Source: DATAPD01 sp036265385
GTDB lineage: Bacteria; Acidobacteriota; Terriglobia; Terriglobales; Acidobacteriaceae
Direction: 5' to 3'
Assembly: GCA_036265385.1 (NCBI GenBank)
Contig: DATAPD010000059.1
Coordinates: forward strand, 62,001-126,000
Length of the DNA stretch: 64,000 nt
In this document: one piece after another, positions 31,971 through 39,798 of the stretch
Position numbering within the stretch: the first letter of the stretch is position 1
Layout: each line of letters starts with the position of its first letter
Position numbers and translations under genes: made by a program
The notes under the pieces: generated by a model
Seen by the model: only the letters and a program-made list of their open reading frames with translations
Told to the model about the DNA's origin: nothing
Databases searched by the model: none

Positions 31971-34013
31971 ATGGGTCAGGCACAAACTCTGGCGCCCAAT
32001 GTGAAGGATAGTCGCGCGTACGTATCCCAGCGTTTGCTGGATCGGCTCGGCGATTTTCTGGATGCGCCCGACACTTCATCTCGTATCGAGGCGTTCATCG
32101 CGCTTGTTCGCAGATTGCAACGCCTGGATTCAATAGGCGGCGGCTACGTAGAACTTCGACGTCTTATCGAATTCCTCGAAAATGATTTGGCCACCCGCAC
32201 AAGATTCCAAACAGCGTTTCGAGAATTCCTGAAGAGCCTCGACAGCCTCAGCCTCTTGGCGGAATCAGGAATTCCTTCTGATCTTCCGCTCCCTTCCGAG
32301 TTTGTCCATCGCATCGTCGGGCGCTTGATGCCGAGGGCTCGTCACGATGCCGATGCCTCGCGGTTGCTGATCCGTCTCTATTCTTCGAAGCAGAGAGTCC
32401 GCCAATTCACTGACATTCCCAGTGAGCTTTTTGAGCGCCTGATTTCCATCGTGAACCCTCAGCATGATGCGGACGTCTGGCGACAGCAGAGATCCGATGT
32501 CGAGGAAGCTTTGCGTTTGCTCGCCATTCGTGTGAGTTCGCTTGGCCTGAGACCCGAGATGCGCGATCGCGCTCTGGCGTGCCAGGTAACCGACTCTCCT
32601 TTTTACGATCTGATCTCAGGCACCGAGGAACTACTCACGTCTGACTCTCACGGGGGTGGCCGCACGATGGCCTGGCAAGAGACGGTTGGCCGTTGCCGCC
32701 AGGAGATCGGCTCAGTTCATGGTCACATGGAGTCCGAGGGAGTCAGCGTAGAGCTGGTTTTCGACCTCAAGAAAATCGAAGCGTGTTTCGCCCGAATGGA
32801 GTCGCTCGTCGCGGTGATTTGTCCTGCGAGCTCTCAAGACAGATTACGCGCGGCAAAACAACTTCTAACGACGCTCATGCACGGGCGGCAATCCGATCGG
32901 AGTCTCAAAGTTCTTCTGCGCGAGAATCTGGGCCTCGTAGCTCGAAAGACCGTAGAGCGAACCGGACACAGCGGTGAACACTATATCGCTCATGATCGCG
33001 CCGATTATTGGCACATGTGGTTGGCCGCCGCCGGTGGCGGACTACTCACCGTCATCACAGCTGCCATCAAAATGCGAATCGTTGAGGCTCCTTTACCCCC
33101 ATTTATCGAAGGAGTGGCTAGTGGCACAAACTACGCCGTGAGTTTCGTACTGCTGCAGTTGTTTGGTTTAGTTCTGGCAACAAAACAGCCGGCCGCGACC
33201 GCGGCAACGTTTGCCGGCATCGTGCGCGATAACCGCGGCGAAGAAAGATCTACCAAGTTCGCAGCGTTTGTTTCCAGGATCGCCAGTACGCAACTGGCAG
33301 CGGCACTCGGCAACGTGTTAGCTGTAGGTGCAGGGTGTTTTGCGCTTGATTGGCTTTGGAATCGTTTGTTTTCCCAAACATTTCTTGAACAGAAAAGCGC
33401 GGAGTACGTCTATCACTCGCTTCACCCGCTCCACTCTCCCACTGCGATCTATGCCGTTTTGACCGGTGTAATTCTCTGGATTGCGGCTCTTGCAGGAGGG
33501 TGGTGCGAAAACTTTGCTACCTATTACCGGCTTAGCGATGCCATCGCTGAACACCCTCTGTGCTCCGTAATCGGCAAAGAGCCGATGCGATGCTGTGCCG
33601 AATACTTCCGCAAAAACCTAGGGGGCTTTGCAACCAGCATCGTGCTCGGATACTTGCTCGGATTCACCCCTGTGATCGGAGCTTTCTTTGGCATTCCGCT
33701 AGATGTCCGCCACGTCACACTTTCATCGGGAACTTTAGCTCTTGCCGCAGGGCAATCCGGTCTCGCCGCTCTCGGAGACCCTGCTTTCTACGGCGCTCTC
33801 GCAGGGATTGGCGTCACATTTGTCTTAAACCTGGTGACCAGTTTCACCATTGCCGGGATGGTCGCGCTGCGCGCTTATGATGTCAGTTTGCGAGAGCAGG
33901 TCCGCATCATGATCGATTTACTATTCACCGCGCTTCGCTCGCCGTCCCGCTTTATCCTCCCGCCGCAGAACCACTTGCGGAAGTCAGAGACGGACCGGGA
34001 GATAGCAAAATGA
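31971..34013 (+). CDS. Gcr-family ('site-specific recombinase', PF10136-like) membrane protein
   Basis: 680 residues. The N-terminal 340 are helical and soluble. The rest holds six to eight helices (WLAAAGGGLLTVITAAI, YAVSFVLLQLFGLVLATKQP, ASTQLAAALGNVLAVGAG). The joint LVARKTVERTGHSGEHYI is the signature I know from the family named after the gonococcal gcr gene. The recombinase label is misleading: it is a polytopic membrane protein with no nuclease or recombinase motif. The molecular role is not known. It lies between a histidine kinase and its likely partner regulator, 75 and 39 bases from each, so it may be part of the same signalling unit. Confidence 0.78.
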   Translation: MGQAQTLAPNVKDSRAYVSQRLLDRLGDFLDAPDTSSRIEAFIALVRRLQRLDSIGGGYVELRRLIEFLENDLATRTRFQTAFREFLKSLDSLSLLAESGIPSDLPLPSEFVHRIVGRLMPRARHDADASRLLIRLYSSKQRVRQFTDIPSELFERLISIVNPQHDADVWRQQRSDVEEALRLLAIRVSSLGLRPEMRDRALACQVTDSPFYDLISGTEELLTSDSHGGGRTMAWQETVGRCRQEIGSVHGHMESEGVSVELVFDLKKIEACFARMESLVAVICPASSQDRLRAAKQLLTTLMHGRQSDRSLKVLLRENLGLVARKTVERTGHSGEHYIAHDRADYWHMWLAAAGGGLLTVITAAIKMRIVEAPLPPFIEGVASGTNYAVSFVLLQLFGLVLATKQPAATAATFAGIVRDNRGEERSTKFAAFVSRIASTQLAAALGNVLAVGAGCFALDWLWNRLFSQTFLEQKSAEYVYHSLHPLHSPTAIYAVLTGVILWIAALAGGWCENFATYYRLSDAIAEHPLCSVIGKEPMRCCAEYFRKNLGGFATSIVLGYLLGFTPVIGAFFGIPLDVRHVTLSSGTLALAAGQSGLAALGDPAFYGALAGIGVTFVLNLVTSFTIAGMVALRAYDVSLREQVRIMIDLLFTALRSPSRFILPPQNHLRKSETDREIAK

Positions 34014-34052
34014 AGTGCGCCCGGCATAGTTTAAAATCACAACAGTCCATAC

Positions 34053-35531
34053 ATGCCAGATAAAGAAAGAATCCTCGTGGTTGACGACGAGCGCCTGGTG
34101 CGCTGGTCGCTTCGCCAGAAATGCGAGGAGTGGGGATATCAGGTCATCGAGGCCGAGGCCGGTGAACCCGCCCTCCGCATAGCTCAGAATGAGTCGCCGG
34201 ATCTCGTACTGCTCGACGTCCGCCTCCCCGACATCAATGGAATCCAGGTTCTTGAAAATCTCAAGAAGAACGGGAACGCCCGCGCGGTCATCATGATCAC
34301 CGCCGACCCGCAGCTGGACGACGTCAAAACCGCCCTGAAACTCGGAGCATTCGATTTCGTCGGGAAGCCACTCGATTTCGACGAACTGCACGTTGCCATC
34401 AAGAATGCGCTCGAGACTTCGCGCTTACGCACTGAAGTGCAATCCCTGCGCGGAGAAGTCCGTCGACACACCGGCTATCACGAGGTCGTCGGAATTTCCG
34501 CAAAGATGGCCGAGCTAATGAATTTCGTCCGCAAGGTTGCGGAAAGCGAAGCAACGACCATTCTCATCCAGGGTGAGAGTGGAACCGGCAAGGACCTGAT
34601 CGCAAAAGCGATCCACTACGAGAGCGCTCGTCAAGAAAAGCCCTTCATTGCGATTAACTGCTCCGCCATCCCTGAAACGCTCATGGAAGCGGAACTCTTC
34701 GGACACGAGAAAGGCGCCTTCACCGATGCCAAGCAGATGAAGAAGGGCCTGTTTGAAATGGCGGATGGGGGAACGCTATTCCTCGATGAAATCGGCGAAC
34801 TCTCCCCGCTTTTGCAGGCGAAGCTGCTAAGAGTTCTTGAAGATCAAGTCATCCGACGCGTTGGCGGCGTGCGCGACATGCAAGTGAACGTGCGCGTGAT
34901 CGCCGCTTCGAACCGTGATCTTGAAAAAGCTGTGCGCGACGGACAGTTCCGGCAGGATCTCTATTATCGACTGGCTATCATTGCGATCTTTATTCCACCG
35001 CTTCGCGAGCGCAAGGACGACATCTTGCCGCTGGTCGACTTCTTTATTGAACGATATAACCGACGCTTCAAAAAATCGGTTGCCGGCATCACGGATGACA
35101 CGCGAAAGCTCCTCCTGGGCCACAACTGGCCAGGGAACGTGCGCGAACTGAAGAATTCGATCGAGCGGGCCATGATCCTCGAAGAAGAGCGCAAGCTCCG
35201 GCCAAAGTATCTGCCGTTCGCTGTTGGAGAAGCGAACGGTATGACAGCGTTCGAGAGGACCTCTCCCGTGGAATCGGGTCCTACTCTCCCGAACGGCCGA
35301 ACCTTGCCGCGCCTTTACATCCCGGATGGGGGCACTTCATTAGAAGAAGTCGAGCGCTCGATGGTGGAACTGGCCATGAAGCAGGCCAATAGTAATCAGA
35401 CACAGGCGGCGCGTCTTCTCGATATCAGTCGAGACGCATTGCGATACAAGCTGAAAAAATTCGGGCTCATTCACGCGGAAGAAGAGGAGCCGGAACCTGC
35501 GCCGCCCGTTGACGGCCCATCCACCCGCTGA
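34053..35531 (+). CDS. Sigma-54-dependent response regulator (NtrC family)
   Basis: 492 residues. The receiver has acidic Asp11/Asp12, the phospho-acceptor Asp55 (LLDVRLPD) and Lys105. The AAA+ domain has Walker A GESGTGKD (174-181), a GAFTDA loop (221-226) in place of the usual GAFTGA, Walker B GGTLFLDEIGEL and the arginine-finger region. A Fis-type helix-turn-helix closes the protein (NQTQAARLLDISRDALRYKL). It activates RNA polymerase-sigma-54 from upstream sites when phosphorylated. The nearest candidate sigma-54 promoters are those of resB and of the cytochrome operon. ATG 34053 gives the standard receiver start. It converges on the small membrane gene with a 3-base gap. Confidence 0.92.
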   Translation: MPDKERILVVDDERLVRWSLRQKCEEWGYQVIEAEAGEPALRIAQNESPDLVLLDVRLPDINGIQVLENLKKNGNARAVIMITADPQLDDVKTALKLGAFDFVGKPLDFDELHVAIKNALETSRLRTEVQSLRGEVRRHTGYHEVVGISAKMAELMNFVRKVAESEATTILIQGESGTGKDLIAKAIHYESARQEKPFIAINCSAIPETLMEAELFGHEKGAFTDAKQMKKGLFEMADGGTLFLDEIGELSPLLQAKLLRVLEDQVIRRVGGVRDMQVNVRVIAASNRDLEKAVRDGQFRQDLYYRLAIIAIFIPPLRERKDDILPLVDFFIERYNRRFKKSVAGITDDTRKLLLGHNWPGNVRELKNSIERAMILEEERKLRPKYLPFAVGEANGMTAFERTSPVESGPTLPNGRTLPRLYIPDGGTSLEEVERSMVELAMKQANSNQTQAARLLDISRDALRYKLKKFGLIHAEEEEPEPAPPVDGPSTR

Positions 35532-35534
35532 ACA

Positions 35535-35897
35535 TTATCGGGTCGCCGGATATGGCGTTGTCCCAAATCTCTGCGTCGCGTAGCCCACGATCATTCCAAC
35601 GATTGAACCGGGAAGCATGATTTCGAAATAGTAGTGCTTACCGGCAGGGTTCGGCATGGCCGCGACAATAAAGGCCAGGATCAGGCCCACTCCAAGACCG
35701 AAAAGAATTCCGAGCGGCAAGGAGTTCACCTTCCGCGCGAAGTAACCGATCAGGATCCCTGCAATAAGGCCCTTGATGGTTGACCCAATGACGATCCCAA
35801 GCAGTTGGCTACGTACCTCCGGGGTGAACCAGGCTGTGAGACCGTCGAACGCGCCGAGAACGGCGCCCAGCACTAATCCCAGAACGATCTTGTTCAT
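35535..35897 (-). CDS. Small glycine-rich integral membrane protein, unknown function
   Basis: 120 residues with four hydrophobic Gly/Ile-rich segments (IVLGLVLGAVLGAFDGL, LLGIVIGSTIKGLIAGILIGYF, LGILFGLGVGLILAFIVAAM, IMLPGSIVGMIVGYA). The glycine-zipper-like GxxxG spacing suggests tight helix packing. It has no catalytic or transport signature that I recognise. A strong site (GGAGGA) precedes the ATG. It is monocistronic by position, convergent with the NtrC-type gene, and followed upstream by a 76-base gap to the kinase gene. A real gene is likely; function is not assigned. Confidence 0.75.
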   Translation of the reverse strand: MNKIVLGLVLGAVLGAFDGLTAWFTPEVRSQLLGIVIGSTIKGLIAGILIGYFARKVNSLPLGILFGLGVGLILAFIVAAMPNPAGKHYYFEIMLPGSIVGMIVGYATQRFGTTPYPATR

Positions 35898-35973
35898 TGC
35901 TTCCTCCGCGCGCGAATCGCGCCTGAGAATCTATACAACGCTTCTCGCGTTTCGTTTAAGTGCTCACGGTTTG

Positions 35974-36948
35974 TTATCGCGTGCGCCACAAAATGAACAG
36001 GGTACGCATGACGAGATACGCGAGCACCATGAGGAGCCAAACACGGTTTCGAACCGCCCAACGCCAAAGTTTCGCAAGCGCTCCCTCCGGATAGGCATTA
36101 ACAGACAATCCGTCAAGATATGCGGAGAGATCGTTCGATAATGCAGCAGTCGAGTCGTAGCGCATATTGGGATCTTGCGCTGTCGCTTTGTCGACAATGG
36201 CCCGAAGGGCTCGGCTTCTTGGCGCAATGGAAACATCGGCAGTTTCTGCGAGCAGGAAACGAAGAATCGCTCCCAACGAAAACACGTCAGCACGAGCATC
36301 GAGCGTTCCTGATCCACTTTGCTGTTCGGGAGCCATATAGCCCGGCGTGCCTAGAACAGTCCCGTGAGCGGTGACCTCATTTTCGTCGCCGCCTTTCGGC
36401 GAAATCACAGCAGTGTTGCGCGCTTCCTGCTCTCGCACGATTTTGGAAAGGCCCCAATCCATCACGAGCACTTCGCCGAACGGACCGACCATGATGTTCT
36501 GCGGCTTCAGGTCACGATGCAGGACTCCGCGTGCATGCGCAAAGCCGACCGCATCGCAGATCTTCTGCAGCAAACGCAGTCGCTCAGGGATACTCCCCAG
36601 CTCTGGTATGTAAGCATCCAGGCGCTTGCCCTGCACAAGCTTCATCGTGTAATAGACGCGCCCGTCCGGAAACTGGCCGACATCATGCACAGGAACAATG
36701 CCTGAATGTTCCAGCCGTGCGATGACTTTTGCTTCGCGCATCAGACGGGCAGCAAGATCGCCATCACCATCGGGCGCGGTGACGACCTTCATTGCGACAT
36801 CTCGGCTCAGCATGGTGTCTTCCACGCGATAAACGCCGCCCATCCCGCCTTGACCCAATTTTTCTAAAAGGCGGTAACGCGTACCTTCCAAATCAGGCAA
36901 GTCCACTGCGGAGCGCAGTCGCTCGAGCGCGTTATCGGTGAGCTTCAC
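35974..36948 (-). CDS. Membrane-anchored Ser/Thr protein kinase (PknB-like)
   Basis: 324 residues. The kinase domain has the glycine loop LGQGGMGGVYRVED, the VAMKVV lysine, the catalytic loop HRDLKPQNIM and DWG (in MDWGLSKI) in the place of the usual DFG. An APE-like GTPGYMAPEQ follows. A single C-terminal helix (VWLLMVLAYLVMRTLFIL) anchors it, with almost no outside domain. The GTG start at 36948 overlaps the sigma factor stop by four bases (GTGA). Coupling of an ECF sigma gene with a Ser/Thr kinase is a known arrangement in which the kinase modifies the sigma factor; that role is inferred here. Confidence 0.9.
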   Translation of the reverse strand: MKLTDNALERLRSAVDLPDLEGTRYRLLEKLGQGGMGGVYRVEDTMLSRDVAMKVVTAPDGDGDLAARLMREAKVIARLEHSGIVPVHDVGQFPDGRVYYTMKLVQGKRLDAYIPELGSIPERLRLLQKICDAVGFAHARGVLHRDLKPQNIMVGPFGEVLVMDWGLSKIVREQEARNTAVISPKGGDENEVTAHGTVLGTPGYMAPEQQSGSGTLDARADVFSLGAILRFLLAETADVSIAPRSRALRAIVDKATAQDPNMRYDSTAALSNDLSAYLDGLSVNAYPEGALAKLWRWAVRNRVWLLMVLAYLVMRTLFILWRTR

Positions 36949-37691
36949 GATGGCTCGACTCCCAGCAGAGCTCGCGCTTCGCGTCGATATTCTTCGTCGC
37001 TGGCGGTCATGAGCCGGATCTGCTGAAGAACGATCTTTCGGAACTCGCGCCGGGCATAGGCAAGATAGTTCGTTACATCGCTCGGCTTGATACCGAATTG
37101 ACGGGCGGCATCCTGGTAGGTGATCTCCTTGCCGCCTTCGTCGACGTCGTACAGTTCAAGGAGTTTGAAATGGATCGCCTTGCCGCGTTCCTCGCAGTCT
37201 TGCTGCAAACGCGCAAGAGACAATTCGAATATGCTGCGCGCCCATTCCCGCGCAAAGAAGTCATCTTCGTTTCCGGGAACAGGAATTTCCAGTTCCGCTA
37301 CTTCGCCTTCGGCCGTAATGAAGTCAAGCGGCAACACTTGAACCCCGCCGCCTCGTTTTAAGCGCTGTGAAGCTTTGTGCTCGTTGGAAGCCAATCCGTC
37401 AATGCACAGGCGAAGGTAGGTTCGCAGCTTTGCTTTCTTTGGATCATAGCGGTCCAGGAGATTTCGCTCGATCACCTCTGCGAAGAAGTCCTGTGTCAAG
37501 TCTTCTGCTGTCGCAGCGTCCTTGCCCCATTTCAGCCGGATGTATTTGTAAACAGGTTTCCAGTAGACGGACAGAAGTGTATCCAGCGCACGTTGGCGTT
37601 CGCTCGGATTCTCGCTGCGCAGCTCTACGAGCAGGGAACCGCGGGTCGGCGGGAAAGCCGCCCGATTCCCGAAATGATCGTTGTGGTGCAT
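36945..37691 (-). CDS. ECF-type RNA polymerase sigma factor linked to a Ser/Thr kinase
   Basis: 248 residues. Region 2 is seen in WKPVYKYIRLKWGKDAATAEDLTQDFFAEVIER, given here as TAEDLTQDFFAEVIE, and region 4 in EITYQDAARQFGIKPSDVTNYLAYARREF. A longer than usual linker (KRGGGVQVLPLDFITAEGE) lies between them. There is no anti-sigma gene nearby; instead the coupled kinase probably controls activity. ATG 37691 (MHHNDHFGNR) is used; the frame is open to 37856, which would overlap the TPR gene upstream. The class resembles the large sigma factors associated with kinases in Planctomycetes and Acidobacteria. Confidence 0.85.
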   Translation of the reverse strand: MHHNDHFGNRAAFPPTRGSLLVELRSENPSERQRALDTLLSVYWKPVYKYIRLKWGKDAATAEDLTQDFFAEVIERNLLDRYDPKKAKLRTYLRLCIDGLASNEHKASQRLKRGGGVQVLPLDFITAEGEVAELEIPVPGNEDDFFAREWARSIFELSLARLQQDCEERGKAIHFKLLELYDVDEGGKEITYQDAARQFGIKPSDVTNYLAYARREFRKIVLQQIRLMTASDEEYRREARALLGVEPS

Positions 37692-37743
37692 GGACTGGAT
37701 TTCGCGCTGGAGTTTAAGGCCTGCAGGAGGGCGTGGGCAATCG

Positions 37744-38388
37744 TCAACGTCCTGACTTGGCCTGCGCCATGAGCTGCTGAACCTTTTCACGTTCCGGGTA
37801 GGACGGATTTTTCTGCAACAACTCCTCCCATGCAGCGATGGCGCCGGGAGCATCATTCTTGCCCTGCCAGCGAACGATGCCAGTATTAAACAAAGATTGC
37901 GCGTGGCCTGGCCGGGTCTTCAGAGATTGCGCGAATTCCTGTAGTGCACGGTCGGCGTTTCCGGAATACCAGTATGCCGTTCCCATATCTGTGCGAACGT
38001 CCACCGCATCAGGGCGAACCTTCAGCGCCTGCCCGTAATATTGAATGGCCTCCGGGTACGACTGTCCGTCGTAATACAGGTTGCCGACCCTCACGAGCGT
38101 ATCGAAATCAGATGGATTGCTTTTCAGGTTTGCGAGCATGGGTGCCGCGGCTGCATCCAGCGCACTTTTTGACTGTGGCCCAGGTTGGGTCGTGCCGCTC
38201 CCGAAAGGTGAGGTGTTGGGGGCGGATGTTCCCGCTGACGTTGTGGTTGGGGTTGTCGGGGCAGCTGAACCGCGAAGTAAATATCCGAGCGTAACGCCCA
38301 GCACCAGACAGAACGTGGCCATGACATAGGCTTGGGTCCACGTCGGACGAGATTCTGCCGTCTCCTGCTTTGCGATGTGCTTTGGCAT
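37744..38388 (-). CDS. Membrane-anchored TPR protein (copy 3)
   Basis: 214 residues, a paralogue of the tandem pair at 8544-9901: a single N-terminal helix (AYVMATFCLVLGVTLGYLL) then RGS, a Thr/Pro/Ser linker and TPR units (YPEAIQYYGQALKVRPDAVD, ADRALQEFAQSLKTRPGHAQ), closing WEELLQKNPSYPEREKVQQ. It is likely periplasmic and used for protein contacts. It lies 52 bases upstream of the sigma factor gene on the same strand, which may place it in that operon. The ATG has only a weak ribosome site. Confidence 0.8.
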   Translation of the reverse strand: MPKHIAKQETAESRPTWTQAYVMATFCLVLGVTLGYLLRGSAAPTTPTTTSAGTSAPNTSPFGSGTTQPGPQSKSALDAAAAPMLANLKSNPSDFDTLVRVGNLYYDGQSYPEAIQYYGQALKVRPDAVDVRTDMGTAYWYSGNADRALQEFAQSLKTRPGHAQSLFNTGIVRWQGKNDAPGAIAAWEELLQKNPSYPEREKVQQLMAQAKSGR

Positions 38389-38468
38389 GCCACTATCTTG
38401 CGACTAGGCGCCATAGAAGGGCAAGACCGGAACCTCCCGAAAATGGCTAGACCGAATTTTTCACTGCT

Positions 38469-38948
38469 TTATCGCCGAAGCAGCTGCACTCGGAAGCCGA
38501 TCTGGCGATTCGCAGCGGACGTGCTTGCCGCACTCCCTTGGGCCAAATCAAACGCGACTGCCGCACCCGACTCCGCGACTCCATATCGTGCCACCCAGCG
38601 TTCAAGGCTGTGGTGATGCGTCCTGTGAAGCAAGTAGGAGGTGCCGATTGAAACGGCGGTACTTCCAGCGAAGAAAAGAACTTCCCCCGGTGTGCCAAGG
38701 TCGGTAAACGGTCGGGCGATCGGATTCAGTTCCTTGCCTCCACTGGCGAGATTCCGGTGCGTGAGTGCAAAGTCCGTGGCGGCGAGTCCGACGTGTGTGC
38801 CAAATAAAAGAGAATTTTGGCGATCAAAAAACTTGTGCTGCTGGAAATCGACCGAGGTCGAAGAAGTTGTGGCGTCTTGAGCTGACGCAGCGACGGACAG
38901 AAGGATAAGAGCTGAGAGGAACGCAGCAACCCTACGGCAAGTGGTCAT
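38469..38948 (-). CDS. Small exported or membrane protein of unknown function
   Basis: 159 residues. A signal peptide (RVAAFLSALILLSVAASAQ) is followed by a short hydrophilic part (FQQHKFFDRQNSLLFGTH) and two or three hydrophobic stretches (GEVLFFAGSTAVSIGTSYLL). HRTHHHSLERWVARYGVAES gives a His-rich loop that could bind metal. I do not recognise a family. The ATG at 38948 follows AGGGG; a GTG at 38966 is in frame. It is divergent from the monohaem cytochrome gene. Confidence 0.7.
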   Translation of the reverse strand: MTTCRRVAAFLSALILLSVAASAQDATTSSTSVDFQQHKFFDRQNSLLFGTHVGLAATDFALTHRNLASGGKELNPIARPFTDLGTPGEVLFFAGSTAVSIGTSYLLHRTHHHSLERWVARYGVAESGAAVAFDLAQGSAASTSAANRQIGFRVQLLRR

Positions 38949-39108
38949 AAGCCCCTGAATAGGCACACGTTAGGTAGGGTCGAAGTATTTGGGGGACTTA
39001 CGGGGAGGCTCGTCGCTTGCCGCACTAAAGGTCAGGGCAGGCTGACGGAAGGTCATTGTACCATCGGCCGGCAGACGGGCGCTAGGAAATCCATCACTGC
39101 GGAAACCA

Positions 39109-39137
39109 TTGACAACCGGTACCTTGCTCGACTAATC
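39109..39137 (+). promoter_or_regulatory. Candidate sigma-70 promoter of the monohaem cytochrome gene
   Basis: An exact -35 TTGACA (39109-39114) is followed at 16-17 bases by ACTAAT/CTAATC (39131-39137) as a weak -10. The start would lie near 39144, about 120 bases before the ATG at 39264. The 315 bases from 38949 to 39263 also hold the inverted repeat at 39120-39199 and a short hairpin at 39214-39227. Confidence 0.35.
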
Positions 39138-39199
39138 ACTGATTGCTGTGTGCCGGCGCTCGACTTCGGCTCCTGCCCACCCGTCAGGGGAGCAAGGTA
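39120..39199 (+). repeat. Inverted repeat upstream of the monohaem cytochrome gene
   Basis: TACCTTGCTC (39120-39129) and GAGCAAGGTA (39190-39199) are exact complements 60 bases apart. The left arm lies between the candidate -35 and -10 elements. It could be a paired operator or the closing stem of a structured leader. No riboswitch family was recognised. Confidence 0.5.
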
Positions 39200-39263
39200 C
39201 TCGGCCGCTGTTTGCCGTTCGGACGGCGACCCACATTCGTGATTAAACAAGGAGAAGAAAGAC

Positions 39264-39584
39264 ATGAAGAACATCGCTCGTATGTTGCTCGGCCTCTTAA
39301 TTGCCGCGGTCGTCCTCTCAACCGCGTCCTTTGCTGAGGGTGGCGCGGATACGTTTAAAGCGAAATGCGCGGCCTGTCACGGTGCGACTGGCGCTGGTGA
39401 CACCGCGATGGGAAAGAATTTGAAACTGCGTGACTTGGGATCAGCGGACGTTCAAAAACAATCCGATGATGAGTTGACTACGATTGTCACCAAAGGGAAA
39501 GGCAAGATGCCATCGTACGATGGAAAACTCACAAAAGAACAGATCACGGATGTTGTGAAGTACATTCGCACCTTGAAAAAGTAG
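39264..39584 (+). CDS. Exported monohaem class I cytochrome c
   Basis: 106 residues. A signal peptide (MLLGLLIAAVVLSTASFA) precedes one haem motif CAACH (35-39), and a probable axial Met in GKGKMPSYDGKLT near residue 82. It ends with the typical C-terminal helix ITDVVKYIRTLKK. It is a small soluble c553/c6-type electron shuttle of the periplasm. AAGGAG lies 9 bases before the ATG. It sits 214 bases upstream of the molybdenum hydroxylase genes on the same strand and could be the electron acceptor for them, though a terminator-like hairpin separates the two. Confidence 0.92.
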   Translation: MKNIARMLLGLLIAAVVLSTASFAEGGADTFKAKCAACHGATGAGDTAMGKNLKLRDLGSADVQKQSDDELTTIVTKGKGKMPSYDGKLTKEQITDVVKYIRTLKK

Positions 39585-39614
39585 TTAGTATTCACCTTTC
39601 AATTTTGCTCTCCC

Positions 39615-39645
39615 GACGGGCGCTGGTCGCCCGTCTTCTTCTTTG
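39615..39645 (+). terminator. Terminator-like hairpin after the monohaem cytochrome gene
   Basis: GACGGGCG (39615-39622) pairs perfectly with CGCCCGTC (39628-39635) around five bases. The tract TTCTTCTTTG follows, T-rich but broken by C. A separate 14-base palindrome ACACATCTATGTGT lies at 39648-39661 in the gap before the next gene. Confidence 0.65.
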
Positions 39646-39798
39646 TCACACATCTATGTGTCGGAGCTCCCACATCCAACCTCGCTGAGTTGTATACTTT
39701 CGTTCTCGCTTTCTTCGTGAACTGATAGCGCCGCTCTGGTCAAAAGCTTTCATTGAATCGTTAAACTTGAGATAAGCAAACATTCTTGGAGGTCAGGG

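Noticed and set aside
39040..39263. Possible GEMM (cyclic di-GMP) riboswitch upstream of the monohaem cytochrome gene, since such riboswitches precede cytochrome genes in other bacteria
   Set aside because: The conserved GEMM core bases and tetraloop-receptor pattern could not be found; only an inverted repeat and a small hairpin are reported.
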